A DNA stretch of 39,412 bases from Bacillota bacterium (GTDB lineage Bacteria; Bacillota; Limnochordia; Darwinibacteriales; Darwinibacteriaceae): positions 1 to 39,412 of the forward strand of contig JAAYMS010000116.1 of the NCBI GenBank assembly GCA_012521295.1. Direction: 5' to 3'. Of the stretch, positions 21,552 to 30,350 are shown piece by piece; positions within the stretch are counted from its first letter, which is position 1; every line of letters begins with the position of its first letter. A program made the translations under genes and the position numbers. The notes beneath the pieces were generated by a model. It worked only from the letters and a program-made list of their open reading frames with translations, did not search any database and was not told the origin of the DNA.

Positions 21552-22667
21552 TTAACTGTTGACTTCGATTACAGCTGCCACCAGCTGCGCAGCTTTCGTT
21601 AACTGATCTATACTGATTGATTCGGCGGTACTGTGGATGTTTTCATAGCCCATGCCCAACACCACGGAGGGAATGCCATACGCGTTGATGATGTTGGCGT
21701 CACTGCCTCCGCCCGTACCCTGTTGGATTGGTTCGAGCCCGATGTGGTTAACGGCTTTGAGAGCGAGCTGCACAACAAAATCGTCAGGTTGGAGATGGAA
21801 ACCTGAATAGCTGTCAGTTACCTCAATATCAGCTTTGGCGCCAAACTTCGCACAGGCAGCTTCGATGGCTTCGACCATGTGAGCCGTTTGTGCTTCGAGG
21901 CTGGCGCTGTTGCGCGAACGGGCTTCGCCCTTCATTTCCACCAAATCTGGTACAATATTAGTGGCACTGCCGCCTGAAATTACTCCGATGTTGGCAGTCG
22001 TTTCGTGGTCGATCCGTCCCAGCTTCATGCTGCTGATGGCATTGGCCGCGACCACAATTGCGTTGATCCCTTCTTCAGGAGCGACGCCAGCGTGAGCCGA
22101 CTTCCCATGGATCTTCACCTTGATACCTTTTTGGGCAGGTGCCTGGACAATTATCGTACCTACAGGGCCCGAGGAGTCTAGGAAGAAGCCTGCTCGTGCC
22201 TTAAACGGAGTGATATCTAGGTTTTTCGCTCCGTAGAGGCCTCCTTCTTCGGCAACCGTAAACAGTACCTCGATGCGGCCATGGGGAATGTTCTTCTCCC
22301 GAATGGCGCGGATGCCTTCAAAGATAGCACAGACACCAGCTACGTCATCGGCCGCAAGAATTGTTGTACCATCACTGCGGATTGTGCCTTCCTCAACACG
22401 GGGCTTGATGCCATATCCCGGTGATACGCGGTCCATATGAGCACAAAACAGAAGAGCAGGCCGATCGGGATCTCCTTCTAAGAATCCGATCACATTGCCG
22501 GCGTTGCCGCCGATCTTGCTACCAGTATCATCTTCATAGGCGTCAAAGCCCAGTTCTTTTAGCTTGGTTAACAGAGCATCGGCCATTAAGCGTTCGTCTT
22601 TTGGCGCGCTGTCAACTTGGACTAATTCTAGGAATTCTTCGACTAAGCGAGATTGATTTACAGTCAT
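21552..22667 (-). CDS. M20-family zinc peptidase, PepT-like aminopeptidase
   Basis: A 371-residue cytoplasmic metallopeptidase. The dinuclear zinc site is visible: H77-x-D79 (LFCAHMDRV), Asp107 (LAADDVAG), Glu140-Glu141 (TVAEEGG), Asp164 (GFFLDSSG) and a C-terminal His in ENIHSTAES. The dimerisation-domain KIHGKSAHAGVAPEEGINAI is standard for M20. The layout is closest to the PepT/'M20/M25/M40 family' tripeptidase-like proteins of Firmicutes, although it is shorter than E. coli PepT. ATG 22667 follows AAGGAGG at eight bases. It is a single-gene unit between a terminator and the divergent ThrE genes. Confidence 0.93.
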   Translation of the reverse strand: MTVNQSRLVEEFLELVQVDSAPKDERLMADALLTKLKELGFDAYEDDTGSKIGGNAGNVIGFLEGDPDRPALLFCAHMDRVSPGYGIKPRVEEGTIRSDGTTILAADDVAGVCAIFEGIRAIREKNIPHGRIEVLFTVAEEGGLYGAKNLDITPFKARAGFFLDSSGPVGTIIVQAPAQKGIKVKIHGKSAHAGVAPEEGINAIVVAANAISSMKLGRIDHETTANIGVISGGSATNIVPDLVEMKGEARSRNSASLEAQTAHMVEAIEAACAKFGAKADIEVTDSYSGFHLQPDDFVVQLALKAVNHIGLEPIQQGTGGGSDANIINAYGIPSVVLGMGYENIHSTAESISIDQLTKAAQLVAAVIEVNS

Positions 22668-22768
22668 ATTTTCAGCCTCCTTCTAGGCTTGTTTCCACAC
22701 GATCCAGGACATTCCTGCTAAAGGGTTTGGCATATACGCCTCGAATATGGGAAGGGGTGGCATATAAT

Positions 22769-23509
22769 ATGGAAGATTTAGTTGAAATTGTTCTCTTGGC
22801 GGGTGAAGTTTTATTAACCAATGGCGCCGAAATCCAGCGCGTAGAGGAAACGATAGCACGGATGGGCAAGGCTGCAGGCTTTTTGAGCGCGGAGGGCTTT
22901 GCCACCCCAACGGGGCTGTTCGTGTCTTTTTATGCGCCTGATGGCCGTGTCTACACTCGTGTGCGGCGTATTCGCGCGGTGAAAAATAATATTGCCAAAA
23001 TTGCGGCCGTCAATTCTCTGTCGCGAGCCTATGCGAGTGGTGAGATTTCCACTGACGAAGTCAAGGAGGCTCTCTTGGAACTAACCAAACCTGAGGCAGT
23101 TTATTTTTGGCCTGCGATTCTCGCCAGCGGGCCTGGGTGTGCCGGGTTTGCGCTCATCTTTGATGGTTCGATGCTTGATGCGCTTTTTGCAGGCATAATC
23201 GGGATGCTCGTGGCACTAATTGGTGCATGGCTGAGTCAGTATCCCATACCTCGGATTGCCTCGTCAGCCGTAGGTGGGACAATCGTAGCCTTGTGCGCCC
23301 GCCTTTTTTGCCAGTTCTCCGCAGCTGATATGAATAAGATCATCTTGGGTGCTGTGATGGTTTTGGTTCCTGGAGTTCTGATGACGACTTCTCTCAGGGA
23401 TATGCTCAGTGGTGAACTCGTCTCTGGAGTGTCCCGGGGTGCAGATGCACTCGCAATTGCCGTCGGAGTGGCGGCTGGTGTGGCAGTCGTTCTCAGTGTG
23501 GGGGTATGA
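22769..23509 (+). CDS. Threonine/serine exporter ThrE family, YjjP-like half
   Basis: A 246-residue protein with a soluble N-terminal region followed by about five helices. The opening LLAGEVLLTNGAEIQRVEETIARMGKAAGF is diagnostic of the ThrE/YjjP (DUF1212) family, where the amphipathic segment precedes the transport core. Full-length ThrE exports threonine and serine; here the two halves are separate genes. I start at ATG 22769, eight bases after GAAGGGGTGG. The track's extra 116 residues run through the antisense of the peptidase gene and are not real. The stop overlaps the second half as ATGA. Confidence 0.92.
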   Translation: MEDLVEIVLLAGEVLLTNGAEIQRVEETIARMGKAAGFLSAEGFATPTGLFVSFYAPDGRVYTRVRRIRAVKNNIAKIAAVNSLSRAYASGEISTDEVKEALLELTKPEAVYFWPAILASGPGCAGFALIFDGSMLDALFAGIIGMLVALIGAWLSQYPIPRIASSAVGGTIVALCARLFCQFSAADMNKIILGAVMVLVPGVLMTTSLRDMLSGELVSGVSRGADALAIAVGVAAGVAVVLSVGV

Positions 23510-23949
23510 TAGTGCTTCTAAAGAGTTTGCTGACCGGATTTGTCACCGCCGCTTCGTTTGCCTTTATTTATCGGGTGCCGCAGAAGCAGGTCTTGCGCTG
23601 CGGACTCATCGGGGCAGCTGGATTGTTCGTCTTTGCCTTGACAGGGTATTTGGGACAGGTGGCTGCCTATTTTCTAGCGGCTACCTTGGTGGCGCTCTTG
23701 TCTGAGATTACCGCCCGTATGGCTAGAGAGCCCGTGATAGTCTTTCTTATCCCCGGTGTGATTCCTCTCGTTCCGGGAGGAATGGCGTATACAACTATGC
23801 TCAGCTTTCTGCAGAACGATTATCCTGGCGGGTTTGAGCAGCTAGCTGTTATGCTCTTTGCCGCTGGAGCCATCGCAGGGGGAATAACCGTAACCAGCAG
23901 TGCCTTTCGTGCACTGTACCGTCCTAGACGTGGGCACGCTGCCGATTAG
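23506..23949 (+). CDS. Threonine/serine exporter, YjjB/ThrE_2-like half
   Basis: The 147-residue second half of the split exporter, with about four to five helices. SFAFIYRVPQKQVLRCGLIGAAG and the central FLIPGVIPLVPGGMAYTTMLSFLQNDY are characteristic of the YjjB/DUF3815 (ThrE_2) family. ATG 23506 overlaps the preceding TGA, giving translational coupling and suggesting a stoichiometric complex with the YjjP-like protein. The following kinase gene begins about 45 bases later without a terminator, so it may lie on the same transcript. Confidence 0.92.
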   Translation: MIVLLKSLLTGFVTAASFAFIYRVPQKQVLRCGLIGAAGLFVFALTGYLGQVAAYFLAATLVALLSEITARMAREPVIVFLIPGVIPLVPGGMAYTTMLSFLQNDYPGGFEQLAVMLFAAGAIAGGITVTSSAFRALYRPRRGHAAD

Positions 23950-23995
23950 TCGGCAGGCATTTACTAGAACATAACTGAAAGCTGGGGTGATCGAA

Positions 23996-25642
23996 TTGAT
24001 CAGAGTGCAGTGGAACGACCAGATTGTGGAAGTGCCGCGCGGGGCAACTCTTGCTCTTGTGGCGGAACGATTAGGTCTTTCAGAAGACACGGTCGTAGCT
24101 CGAATCAACAACGAAGTCTTGGGGTTTCATACCGAGCTCAACGAAGACTGCACAGTCCATTTCCTTGACACAACCACGACTGAAGGGATGCGTGCATATC
24201 GGGCAGGGCTTGTTTTTCTGTTTGTGAAGGCTGCCCACGAGACCTTGCCTGGCGCCACCGTTCACATAAAGAATTCTCTGAGTAACGGGATCTACGGCGA
24301 GATTGAGTGGCGGCGGCCGGTCATTGAGAAAGACATTCAAGCGGTTGACCAGCGGATGAGGGAGTTGATTGACGAAGACCTGCCTTTCGAACTGCTGCAT
24401 CTGCCTGTAAACGAACTGCGGCTTCTCTATGAGAAGCAGGGCCTGAGAGATAAACTTCGTCTGTTGGAGAACCAACCCGATGATGCAGTGCTGCCGGTGT
24501 ACCGCCTTGGTGATTACTATGATTGGCTGACGGCTGTCTTGGTGCCGCGAACCAGCAGCCTGAAGTATTTCAAACTTCGCTATTATCTGCCCGGGTTTAT
24601 TCTGGAATATCCTCGGCGGTCTAATCCCAAAGTTATACCACCCTATGTGGAGCAGGGGAAACTGTTTAATATCTTTTTTGAAGCAGAGCAATGGCAGGCG
24701 AATCTTAGAATTCCTGATGTCGCAGCTTTGAACAAGACCATTGATGAGGGGAAGTTCAACGATCTGGTCCGTGTCTGTGAAGCGCTGCACGAGAAGCAGA
24801 TTGTGCAGATTGCCGATCTGATTACGCGCGACAAAGAGCGCCTGCGTATTATTCTGATTGCTGGCCCATCCAGTTCAGGTAAGACGACGTTTGCCGAGCG
24901 GTTGCTCATTCAGCTGCGCGTTAACGGCCTATGGCCCATCACTATTGGTCTAGATGACTACTTCGTTGATCGTGATAAGACGCCGCTCGATAGCGAGGGT
25001 AAGCCGGATTTCGAAGCTCTTGAAGCCATAGATTTAGAACTGTTCAACACTCACTTAACTAAGCTGATTCAGGGCGAAGAGGTAGAACTGCCGACCTTCG
25101 ACTTCATGGAAGGAAGACGGAAGTGGACCGGGCGTACGCTGCGCATCAATGCGAATCATCCTATTATCATCGAAGGAATTCACGGTTTGAACGACAAGCT
25201 GACTGCAGCTATACCGCAAGGGCGCAAGTTCAAGATCTATATTTCGTCTCTCACAAACCTAAACATTGACAATCATACTCGCATTTCGACCACCGATGCG
25301 CGGATGCTGCGGCGTATTGTGCGGGATAATCAGTTCCGTTCCCACTCTGCTGCGGCGACTATACAGCTGTGGCCTTCGGTACGCCGGGGCGAAGAACGTC
25401 ATATTTTTCCATTTCAGGAAAGTGCTGATGTGATGTTCAACTCATCTCTGCTCTATGAGCTGTTTGTTCTGAAGAGCGTCGTCGAACCGCTGCTCCAAGA
25501 AATTGCTCCAGACCAGGAACAATATGGAGAAGCGCAGCGTCTGCTCACATTCCTCCAGCACTTTAGGGCGGTGACTCCGTCTGAGGTCATTCCCTGCAAC
25601 TCAATTCTGCGGGAATTCATTGGTGGTTCGTGCATGAAATAG
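23996..25642 (+). CDS. Nucleoside kinase with TGS and ThrRS-like domains (uridine kinase family)
   Basis: About 548 residues in three parts. Residues 1-60 form a TGS-like domain (VPRGATLALVAERLGLSEDTVVARINNEVLG). A region related to the threonyl-tRNA synthetase second additional domain follows (RAGLVFLFVKAAHETLPGATVHIKNSLSNGIYGEI). The C-terminal half is a phosphoribulokinase/uridine kinase fold with Walker A IAGPSSSGKTTFAERL and IGLDDYFVDRDKTPLD. This fusion is common in Firmicutes and Thermotogae-like bacteria and is annotated as nucleoside kinase; its physiological substrate is not settled by sequence. GTG 23987 overlaps the GGGGTGA ribosome site, so I prefer TTG 23996. It is followed closely by the radical SAM gene. 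Confidence 0.9.
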   Translation: MIRVQWNDQIVEVPRGATLALVAERLGLSEDTVVARINNEVLGFHTELNEDCTVHFLDTTTTEGMRAYRAGLVFLFVKAAHETLPGATVHIKNSLSNGIYGEIEWRRPVIEKDIQAVDQRMRELIDEDLPFELLHLPVNELRLLYEKQGLRDKLRLLENQPDDAVLPVYRLGDYYDWLTAVLVPRTSSLKYFKLRYYLPGFILEYPRRSNPKVIPPYVEQGKLFNIFFEAEQWQANLRIPDVAALNKTIDEGKFNDLVRVCEALHEKQIVQIADLITRDKERLRIILIAGPSSSGKTTFAERLLIQLRVNGLWPITIGLDDYFVDRDKTPLDSEGKPDFEALEAIDLELFNTHLTKLIQGEEVELPTFDFMEGRRKWTGRTLRINANHPIIIEGIHGLNDKLTAAIPQGRKFKIYISSLTNLNIDNHTRISTTDARMLRRIVRDNQFRSHSAAATIQLWPSVRRGEERHIFPFQESADVMFNSSLLYELFVLKSVVEPLLQEIAPDQEQYGEAQRLLTFLQHFRAVTPSEVIPCNSILREFIGGSCMK

Positions 25643-25660
25643 GAAGTAGGATGAGGTTGA

Positions 25661-27340
25661 ATGAAAGTCGTTTTGGCAGCGCTTAATGCCAAGTTCACTC
25701 ACACAAGCCTGGCACTGAGGTATTTGTCTCAGGCAGCTAGCTCCTTTAATATTGACACTGTAGAATACAACATCAATCAAGATCTTGCTCAGATTGCCGC
25801 AGATATCTATGCCAAGAAGCCAGACGTCCTCGGCCTGTCGTGTTATATTTGGAACATCAACGAAGTGCTCCAGATAATATCTGATTTACGCCGCGTATGT
25901 CCTGCTTTGACCATCATCTTGGGTGGCCCTGAAGTCTCATTTGACATTGATCATTGGTTGACGAATTACCCGGATATAGATTATATCGTGGCAGGGGAAG
26001 GAGAGGAGGCTTGGGTCCGCTTCTTAACCGCGTGGGAAAACACAAACGGCAAGCTTAGCTCTGAAGATCTCGCAGCGATTCCGGGCTTGGCATACCGGTG
26101 GGACGGAAAAATCATGCAGAACCCAATGCAGGGTGTAGACTTAGCGACCCTCCCGGCTGTCTATTCTGGTTCGCTAGAAGGGCTCGAGCACCGTATCGTC
26201 TACTATGAAACCACCCGAGGCTGCCCGTTCCGCTGCGCTTACTGCCTTTCCTCTGTCATGGGCCCAGTGCGCGAGTTTCCAATGGATCGCTGCAAACAAG
26301 AGCTTCGGCGGTTGGCGGAGGCAAACTGCGAACAAATCCGATTTGTAGATCGGACGTTCAACTATGATCCAGAGCGGGCCTATGAGCTGATCGAGTTCAT
26401 GATTGGGCTCGATACGAGAACTCGTTTTCAACTAGAGGTGAGTGGTGATATACTAACACCAAGACTTCTGGAACTCTTGCGTAAGGCGCCTCCGGGGAGA
26501 CTGCAGTTTGAGATTGGTGTGCAGTCCACCAACCCTGACACACTGCGGGCAGTCAGCCGCAAGCAGAACTTAGACAAGCTAGCCGAGGCTGTCCGCTTCT
26601 TGATCGAAGAGACTCATGTGCGGGTTCTCCTAGATCTCATTGCCGGTCTGCCACACGAAGGCTTCGATAGATTTGGCGAATCTTTTGATTATGTATACCG
26701 CCTTAAGCCTTACCGCATCCACCTTGGCTTTCTAAAGCTCTTGCGCGGTTCACGGCTGCGGCAAGAGGCGGACGAATTTGGATGTGTTTTCTCAGGGCGG
26801 GCGCCTTATGAGGTGCTGCAGACGAATGATATATCTTATGAGGAACTGGCACATCTACATGTCATTGAGGACTTAGTAGAACGGTACGTCAACTCGGGGC
26901 GTTTTGAGTGTTCCATCGAGTACTTAGCAGAGCAGTTTCAGTCGCCATTCAAGTTCTTTGATGATTTTGCCTATCGTTGGAAAGACAGCGGATATCACTG
27001 GGTCAACCATTCACTCCATGGTTTGTATCGCGTCCTCAAAGAGTTCTACAGTCGTGAATATCCGGCATTGGAAGAGTATCTCCGTTGGGACTTCCGTGTC
27101 AATGAGCCAAAAAGCCCGACTCCGACTTGGCTGGGCGGGGTTCAGACGAGAAGCCGCGAGAATGCTGTAATTCGGAGTGGTATCGTCGGACAGCTGCTGC
27201 CTGAACTGGCAGATCTGCCACCGAGAGAAATCGGACGCCGTATTTATGTGGAAGAGTTTGATTTTGGCCAAGGCATCGAGAAGAAACTGTTTTATTTTGA
27301 ACCCGGTGCGGCAAGAGCACGCGTTCTTCCTTTGCCATAG
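25661..27340 (+). CDS. B12-binding-domain radical SAM protein, DUF4080-like
   Basis: A 559-residue enzyme with three parts. An N-terminal cobalamin-binding-type Rossmann domain spans about 1-140 (VVLAALNAKFTHTSLALRYL, DVLGLSCYIWNINEV, IILGGPEVSFD). A radical SAM barrel has the 4Fe-4S motif C188-x3-C192-x2-C195 (GCPFRCAYC). The C-terminal region (about 390-555) has the DUF4080 style, including FFDDFAYRWKDSGYHW. B12-radical SAM proteins often methylate unactivated carbons, but the D-x-H-x-x-G cobalamin His motif is not obvious and the substrate is unknown. ATG 25661 follows GGATGAGG. Its last 49 bases overlap the convergent FMN protein gene. Confidence 0.92.
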   Translation: MKVVLAALNAKFTHTSLALRYLSQAASSFNIDTVEYNINQDLAQIAADIYAKKPDVLGLSCYIWNINEVLQIISDLRRVCPALTIILGGPEVSFDIDHWLTNYPDIDYIVAGEGEEAWVRFLTAWENTNGKLSSEDLAAIPGLAYRWDGKIMQNPMQGVDLATLPAVYSGSLEGLEHRIVYYETTRGCPFRCAYCLSSVMGPVREFPMDRCKQELRRLAEANCEQIRFVDRTFNYDPERAYELIEFMIGLDTRTRFQLEVSGDILTPRLLELLRKAPPGRLQFEIGVQSTNPDTLRAVSRKQNLDKLAEAVRFLIEETHVRVLLDLIAGLPHEGFDRFGESFDYVYRLKPYRIHLGFLKLLRGSRLRQEADEFGCVFSGRAPYEVLQTNDISYEELAHLHVIEDLVERYVNSGRFECSIEYLAEQFQSPFKFFDDFAYRWKDSGYHWVNHSLHGLYRVLKEFYSREYPALEEYLRWDFRVNEPKSPTPTWLGGVQTRSRENAVIRSGIVGQLLPELADLPPREIGRRIYVEEFDFGQGIEKKLFYFEPGAARARVLPLP

Positions 27341-28692
27341 GCTAGTGGCAGTCCGGTGATGCGGCTGGTATGTTCGTCTAGGGCAACCAGGTCTTCACGG
27401 CTTACTTCTGAGACGGCACGCTTACCTAAGGCCCGGACACCTTCCTGCATTTCAGCTGTACATGATTTGAGGTATTTATAGAGTGATTCGGCGCCCTTCT
27501 TATAGTTATATCTATTGGCTGCTGTTCCACGGTACAAAGCGACCTGAGTCGGTGGCTCGAACGGAACGGCTTTAAGTACCTGCGTATGGGCTGCAGCAAA
27601 AAGGGCCATGGTACCTAGATAAACCGCATCAGCACCGAGAGCGATGGCCTTGAGGTAGTGGCCTGGATTGGAAAACCCTCCACCAGCGATCAAGCTAACC
27701 CGGCCGGTAGGATCTTTCCGCTTGAGGTGGTCAACTGCCCGGCAGAGGCCGATCAAGGTCGGCAGCCCGAAGTCGTCTTCCAAGATAGGCGGGGCACCGA
27801 TTGTAGCGGCTTCTGCTCCTTCGAGGGCTAGATAGTCAACACCCGCCTCGAGGCAGATGTCAATGTCATCCTCAATATAGTCTGAAAAGGCGAACTTCAC
27901 ACCGATAGGTACGCCTCCCGTAAGGTCGCGCAGATAATCGACGACGATCTTCAAGTCCTTGGGATGGCTGATAGCGGGCATGCGCGAATAGATTATGCCC
28001 GACTCTCCCGGGTGGATGTCCAGCCGCTTGCGCACGTCCTTTCCGAGGTCCGTGGGGACAGCATGGTGGCCTGTGCTGGCAGATGCTCCTTGACCGTATT
28101 GAATCTCAATGGCATCGGCTTGCTTGAGAATGTCAGGTGACTTGTTCCAAGATGCCCTCGGATATTGGATTATAAGTTTCTTGGCAAGATGCCTTTCTCT
28201 AGGCAAGAATGGGCCATTACCGGTGTTAGTTGCTGTACCGGCTTTTGCACTGCCTAAGGCTAACGCGTACTTAAACTGCTCTGACAGAGCTAGTCCATAT
28301 GCCATCCCAGATACCAATAGTGGGGTCTCAACTATAAGGGGTTTGGCAGCAAACTTGCCGATAATGGTACGCGTCTCGATGGGTATCTCAATGGGTGTGG
28401 GCTGCCTGCTGAGGTGCGCGGTCTTGAACATAATGCTGTTCATGTTGACGAACTTGCGAGGGCTGCCCAAGGGGCGTAGAATCATTTTTCCTTCTTCGGC
28501 TCGTAAGTTGGTTTCGATGATTTCTTGGATCCCGGTGCGTTTGGCCGCACTGTAGAATTCGGCCAAATTCTGTTTGTAAGGATCGGTCATGATTATGTGG
28601 ATTGCCGCTTTGGCGATCTGCGAGGCCAGAAAGCGGCCGGCAGCGAATCCGCCCCCCAGTGCTAGGAGGCCAGTTGTGATTGGGCCAGGCAC
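27292..28692 (-). CDS. FMN-binding glutamate synthase family protein
   Basis: A 466-residue protein matching the FMN/(beta-alpha)8 central domain of the glutamate synthase large subunit. Visible landmarks are TPLLVSGMAYGLALSEQFKYALALGSAKAGTATNTGNGPFLPRER, IEIQYGQGASASTGHHAV, GVDYLALEGAEAATIGAPPILEDDFGLPTLIGLCRAVDHL and LIAGGGFSNPGHYLKAIALGADAVYLGTMALFA. It lacks the glutamine amidotransferase domain and has an N-terminal hydrophobic stretch (ITTGLLALGGGFAAGRF), so it may be membrane-associated. Stand-alone relatives are annotated as glutamate synthase-related, but their reaction is largely unproven. Start is GTG 28692, seven bases after GGGAGG. Transcribed alone, divergent from the LacI regulator. 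Confidence 0.9.
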   Translation of the reverse strand: MPGPITTGLLALGGGFAAGRFLASQIAKAAIHIIMTDPYKQNLAEFYSAAKRTGIQEIIETNLRAEEGKMILRPLGSPRKFVNMNSIMFKTAHLSRQPTPIEIPIETRTIIGKFAAKPLIVETPLLVSGMAYGLALSEQFKYALALGSAKAGTATNTGNGPFLPRERHLAKKLIIQYPRASWNKSPDILKQADAIEIQYGQGASASTGHHAVPTDLGKDVRKRLDIHPGESGIIYSRMPAISHPKDLKIVVDYLRDLTGGVPIGVKFAFSDYIEDDIDICLEAGVDYLALEGAEAATIGAPPILEDDFGLPTLIGLCRAVDHLKRKDPTGRVSLIAGGGFSNPGHYLKAIALGADAVYLGTMALFAAAHTQVLKAVPFEPPTQVALYRGTAANRYNYKKGAESLYKYLKSCTAEMQEGVRALGKRAVSEVSREDLVALDEHTSRITGLPLAYGKGRTRALAAPGSK

Positions 28693-28739
28693 CTTACTCC
28701 CTCCCGGAAAGATATGCTGTCACAGTAGGAAAACATCTG

Positions 28740-28757
28740 TTAGTGTTGTAATGCTAA
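28740..28757. promoter_or_regulatory. Imperfect palindrome, possible LacI-family operator
   Basis: TTAGTGTTGTAATGCTAA is an 18-base imperfect palindrome (TTAG..TT..AA..CTAA) between the divergent FMN-protein and LacI-family genes. Size and symmetry suit LacI-family binding, but the usual CG centre is missing (GT here), so this is weak. Confidence 0.3.
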
Positions 28758-28806
28758 TTAACAAACGGCAGGCTGTGTGCAGGCTGCCGACGTTGGGGTG
28801 CAGGTT

Positions 28807-29814
28807 ATGTCAGTTACGATTATCGATGTGGCAAGAAAGGCGCAAGTTTCTCCTTCGACAGTCAGCCGCGTCATTGCGGATCACCCGCATATCAGTCAGG
28901 AGACAAAGGATAGGGTGCGTGCTGTCATGAGGGAGCTGGGCTATTACCCCAATGCTATAGCCCGTAGTCTTGTCAATAAGACCAGTAACTCGCTGGGGGT
29001 TATCCGCTCCCGGACGAATGAGCAGACGTTTGCCAACCCCTTCTTTCCTGATGTGATTCGCGGGATCTCCTCGGTAGCGAACCAGCACCATCTGAACTTG
29101 GTCCTCTCCACCAGCAGCTGCCCACAGCAGGAAGAGAAAGAATGCCTTGATATGCTCCGTCAACGACAAGTCGACGGTGTGGTGCTCTTAGCATCCCATC
29201 GAGACGACCAACTTATACCCTGCTTGGCCAAGGAGCAGTTCCCGTTTGTCCTTATCGGCAGATACGATGGGCCGGAGCAGATTAACTGGGTGAACAATGA
29301 CAATGTGGCGGCAGCTCGGGAGGCGGTAGAGTTCTTACTTTCAAGAGGGTATCAGGAGATTGCCTGCTTGGCAGGAGATCCGAAGTTCATTGTGAGCCAC
29401 GACAGGGTTCAGGGATATATTGAGGTGCTGAAGTCGCACCGTCTTCCTGTTGAAAAAGATTTGATCGAGTATTCTGATTTTTCGTTAGATGGCGGTTTTG
29501 ATGCCACCACCCGGCTCTTAAAGAAGGGGCGGCGTTTTACGGGCCTTTTCTGCGTTGATGATCTGCTGGCTGTGGGCGCTATCCAGGCTCTGCAGAAGGA
29601 AGGCTTTGTGATTGGCCGTGATATTGGTGTGATAGGCTTTAACGATACCATTTTGGGTGCTTGTATCGATCCGCCTCTTACCACTGTCCATGTTCCCATC
29701 TATGAGCTCGGTCAAGCGGCGGCTGAACTGTTGGTCAATCAGATCAGCAGGAGTGATGCTCCACCAGAACAGCGCAACTTGCCAGCTCGCTTAGTGGTGC
29801 GGGATTCTTGCTGA
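28807..29814 (+). CDS. LacI/GalR-family transcriptional regulator
   Basis: A 335-residue regulator: helix-turn-helix and hinge helix at about 4-60 (TIIDVARKAQVSPSTVSRVIADHPHISQETKDRVRAVMRELGYYPNAIARSL), then a periplasmic-binding-like sensor domain (LGVIRSRTNEQTFANPFFPDVIRGISSVANQHHLNLVLSTS, FCVDDLLAVGAIQALQKEGFVIGRDIGVIGFNDT). ATG 28807 is preferred; it follows GGGGTG at six bases, and the track's ten extra residues are in the leader. LacI members usually control sugar genes, but none lies next to it, so the target is unclear. It may control itself, the divergent FMN protein, or genes downstream. The secreted-protein gene begins 17 bases after its stop. Confidence 0.93.
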   Translation: MSVTIIDVARKAQVSPSTVSRVIADHPHISQETKDRVRAVMRELGYYPNAIARSLVNKTSNSLGVIRSRTNEQTFANPFFPDVIRGISSVANQHHLNLVLSTSSCPQQEEKECLDMLRQRQVDGVVLLASHRDDQLIPCLAKEQFPFVLIGRYDGPEQINWVNNDNVAAAREAVEFLLSRGYQEIACLAGDPKFIVSHDRVQGYIEVLKSHRLPVEKDLIEYSDFSLDGGFDATTRLLKKGRRFTGLFCVDDLLAVGAIQALQKEGFVIGRDIGVIGFNDTILGACIDPPLTTVHVPIYELGQAAAELLVNQISRSDAPPEQRNLPARLVVRDSC

Positions 29815-29831
29815 GGCTAGGAGGTGCAGAG

Positions 29832-30350
29832 ATGCTGAGAGTTTGCATTTTGCTGCTGGCCTTGGCTTTAGTTTTAGCTCCCCCAGTTGGGGCCAGAGAG
29901 TTTGTGTTTAGCGATCCTAATGGCTTGTTCCAGACAGTCATCCCGGAAGAATGGGTTTACCAGACGCAGCAGAGTAGTCGTTCGTTGAGTGTGTTTTATG
30001 GGCCGGGTACCTCCAATTTGGCCTACTTCGAGGTATTGGAACCGGTGTCGTACGATAGCCCCCTAGAATATGCTGAATATATCGTATCGCTGTTGGCAGG
30101 GCCGGGGGGATTGACAGATTTCACGGTTGAAGAGGGCCCAGATGAGTTCAAATTAGAGGGGCTACCTGCGGTCAGCCTAACATACACCTATCAGGCTGGA
30201 AACGGTGAGAAGCAGAGAGAAGCACGATTGCTTGCGCTTATCGGTGACGGACGAGCCGTCAGCATCACGATCAGTGATAGTGTTTCGGCTTTTGACAGCA
30301 CTCGTGCCGTACTTGATACGATCCTGGCAGAATGGCGGTGGTTGATCTGA
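29832..30350 (+). CDS. Secreted protein of unknown function, PsbP/DcrB-like fold suspected
   Basis: I do not recognise a firm family. The protein has 172 residues with a clear signal peptide (MLRVCILLLALALVLAPPVGA) and no lipobox. The mature part starts REFVFSDPNGLFQTVIPEEWVYQTQQSSRSLSVFYGP and alternates strands ending in a helix (SAFDSTRAVLDTILAEWRWL). That pattern, 'F..P..GF.i.iP..W' followed by a late helix with 'i..S..' resembles PsbP/Mog1/DcrB-like extracytoplasmic proteins. ATG 29832 follows AGGAGG at seven bases. It overlaps the start of the M48 protease gene by 19 bases, so the two secreted proteins are produced together. Confidence 0.8.
   Translation: MLRVCILLLALALVLAPPVGAREFVFSDPNGLFQTVIPEEWVYQTQQSSRSLSVFYGPGTSNLAYFEVLEPVSYDSPLEYAEYIVSLLAGPGGLTDFTVEEGPDEFKLEGLPAVSLTYTYQAGNGEKQREARLLALIGDGRAVSITISDSVSAFDSTRAVLDTILAEWRWLI

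Noticed and set aside
22421-22768. N-terminal extension of the ThrE-like ORF (116 residues)
   Set aside because: It reads antisense through the M20 peptidase gene, has no domain and no ribosome site; ATG 22769 has both site and family N-terminus.
22769-23949. ThrE broken by a frameshift
   Set aside because: The two halves match the separate YjjP-like and YjjB-like families and are joined by an ordinary ATGA overlap.
24080-24790. 236-residue minus-strand ORF
   Set aside because: Lies wholly opposite the nucleoside kinase gene, has low-complexity-like composition and no recognisable motif or ribosome site; a shadow frame.
28109-28555. 148-residue plus-strand ORF
   Set aside because: Antisense to the FMN glutamate-synthase-like gene, whose conserved motifs cover this stretch.
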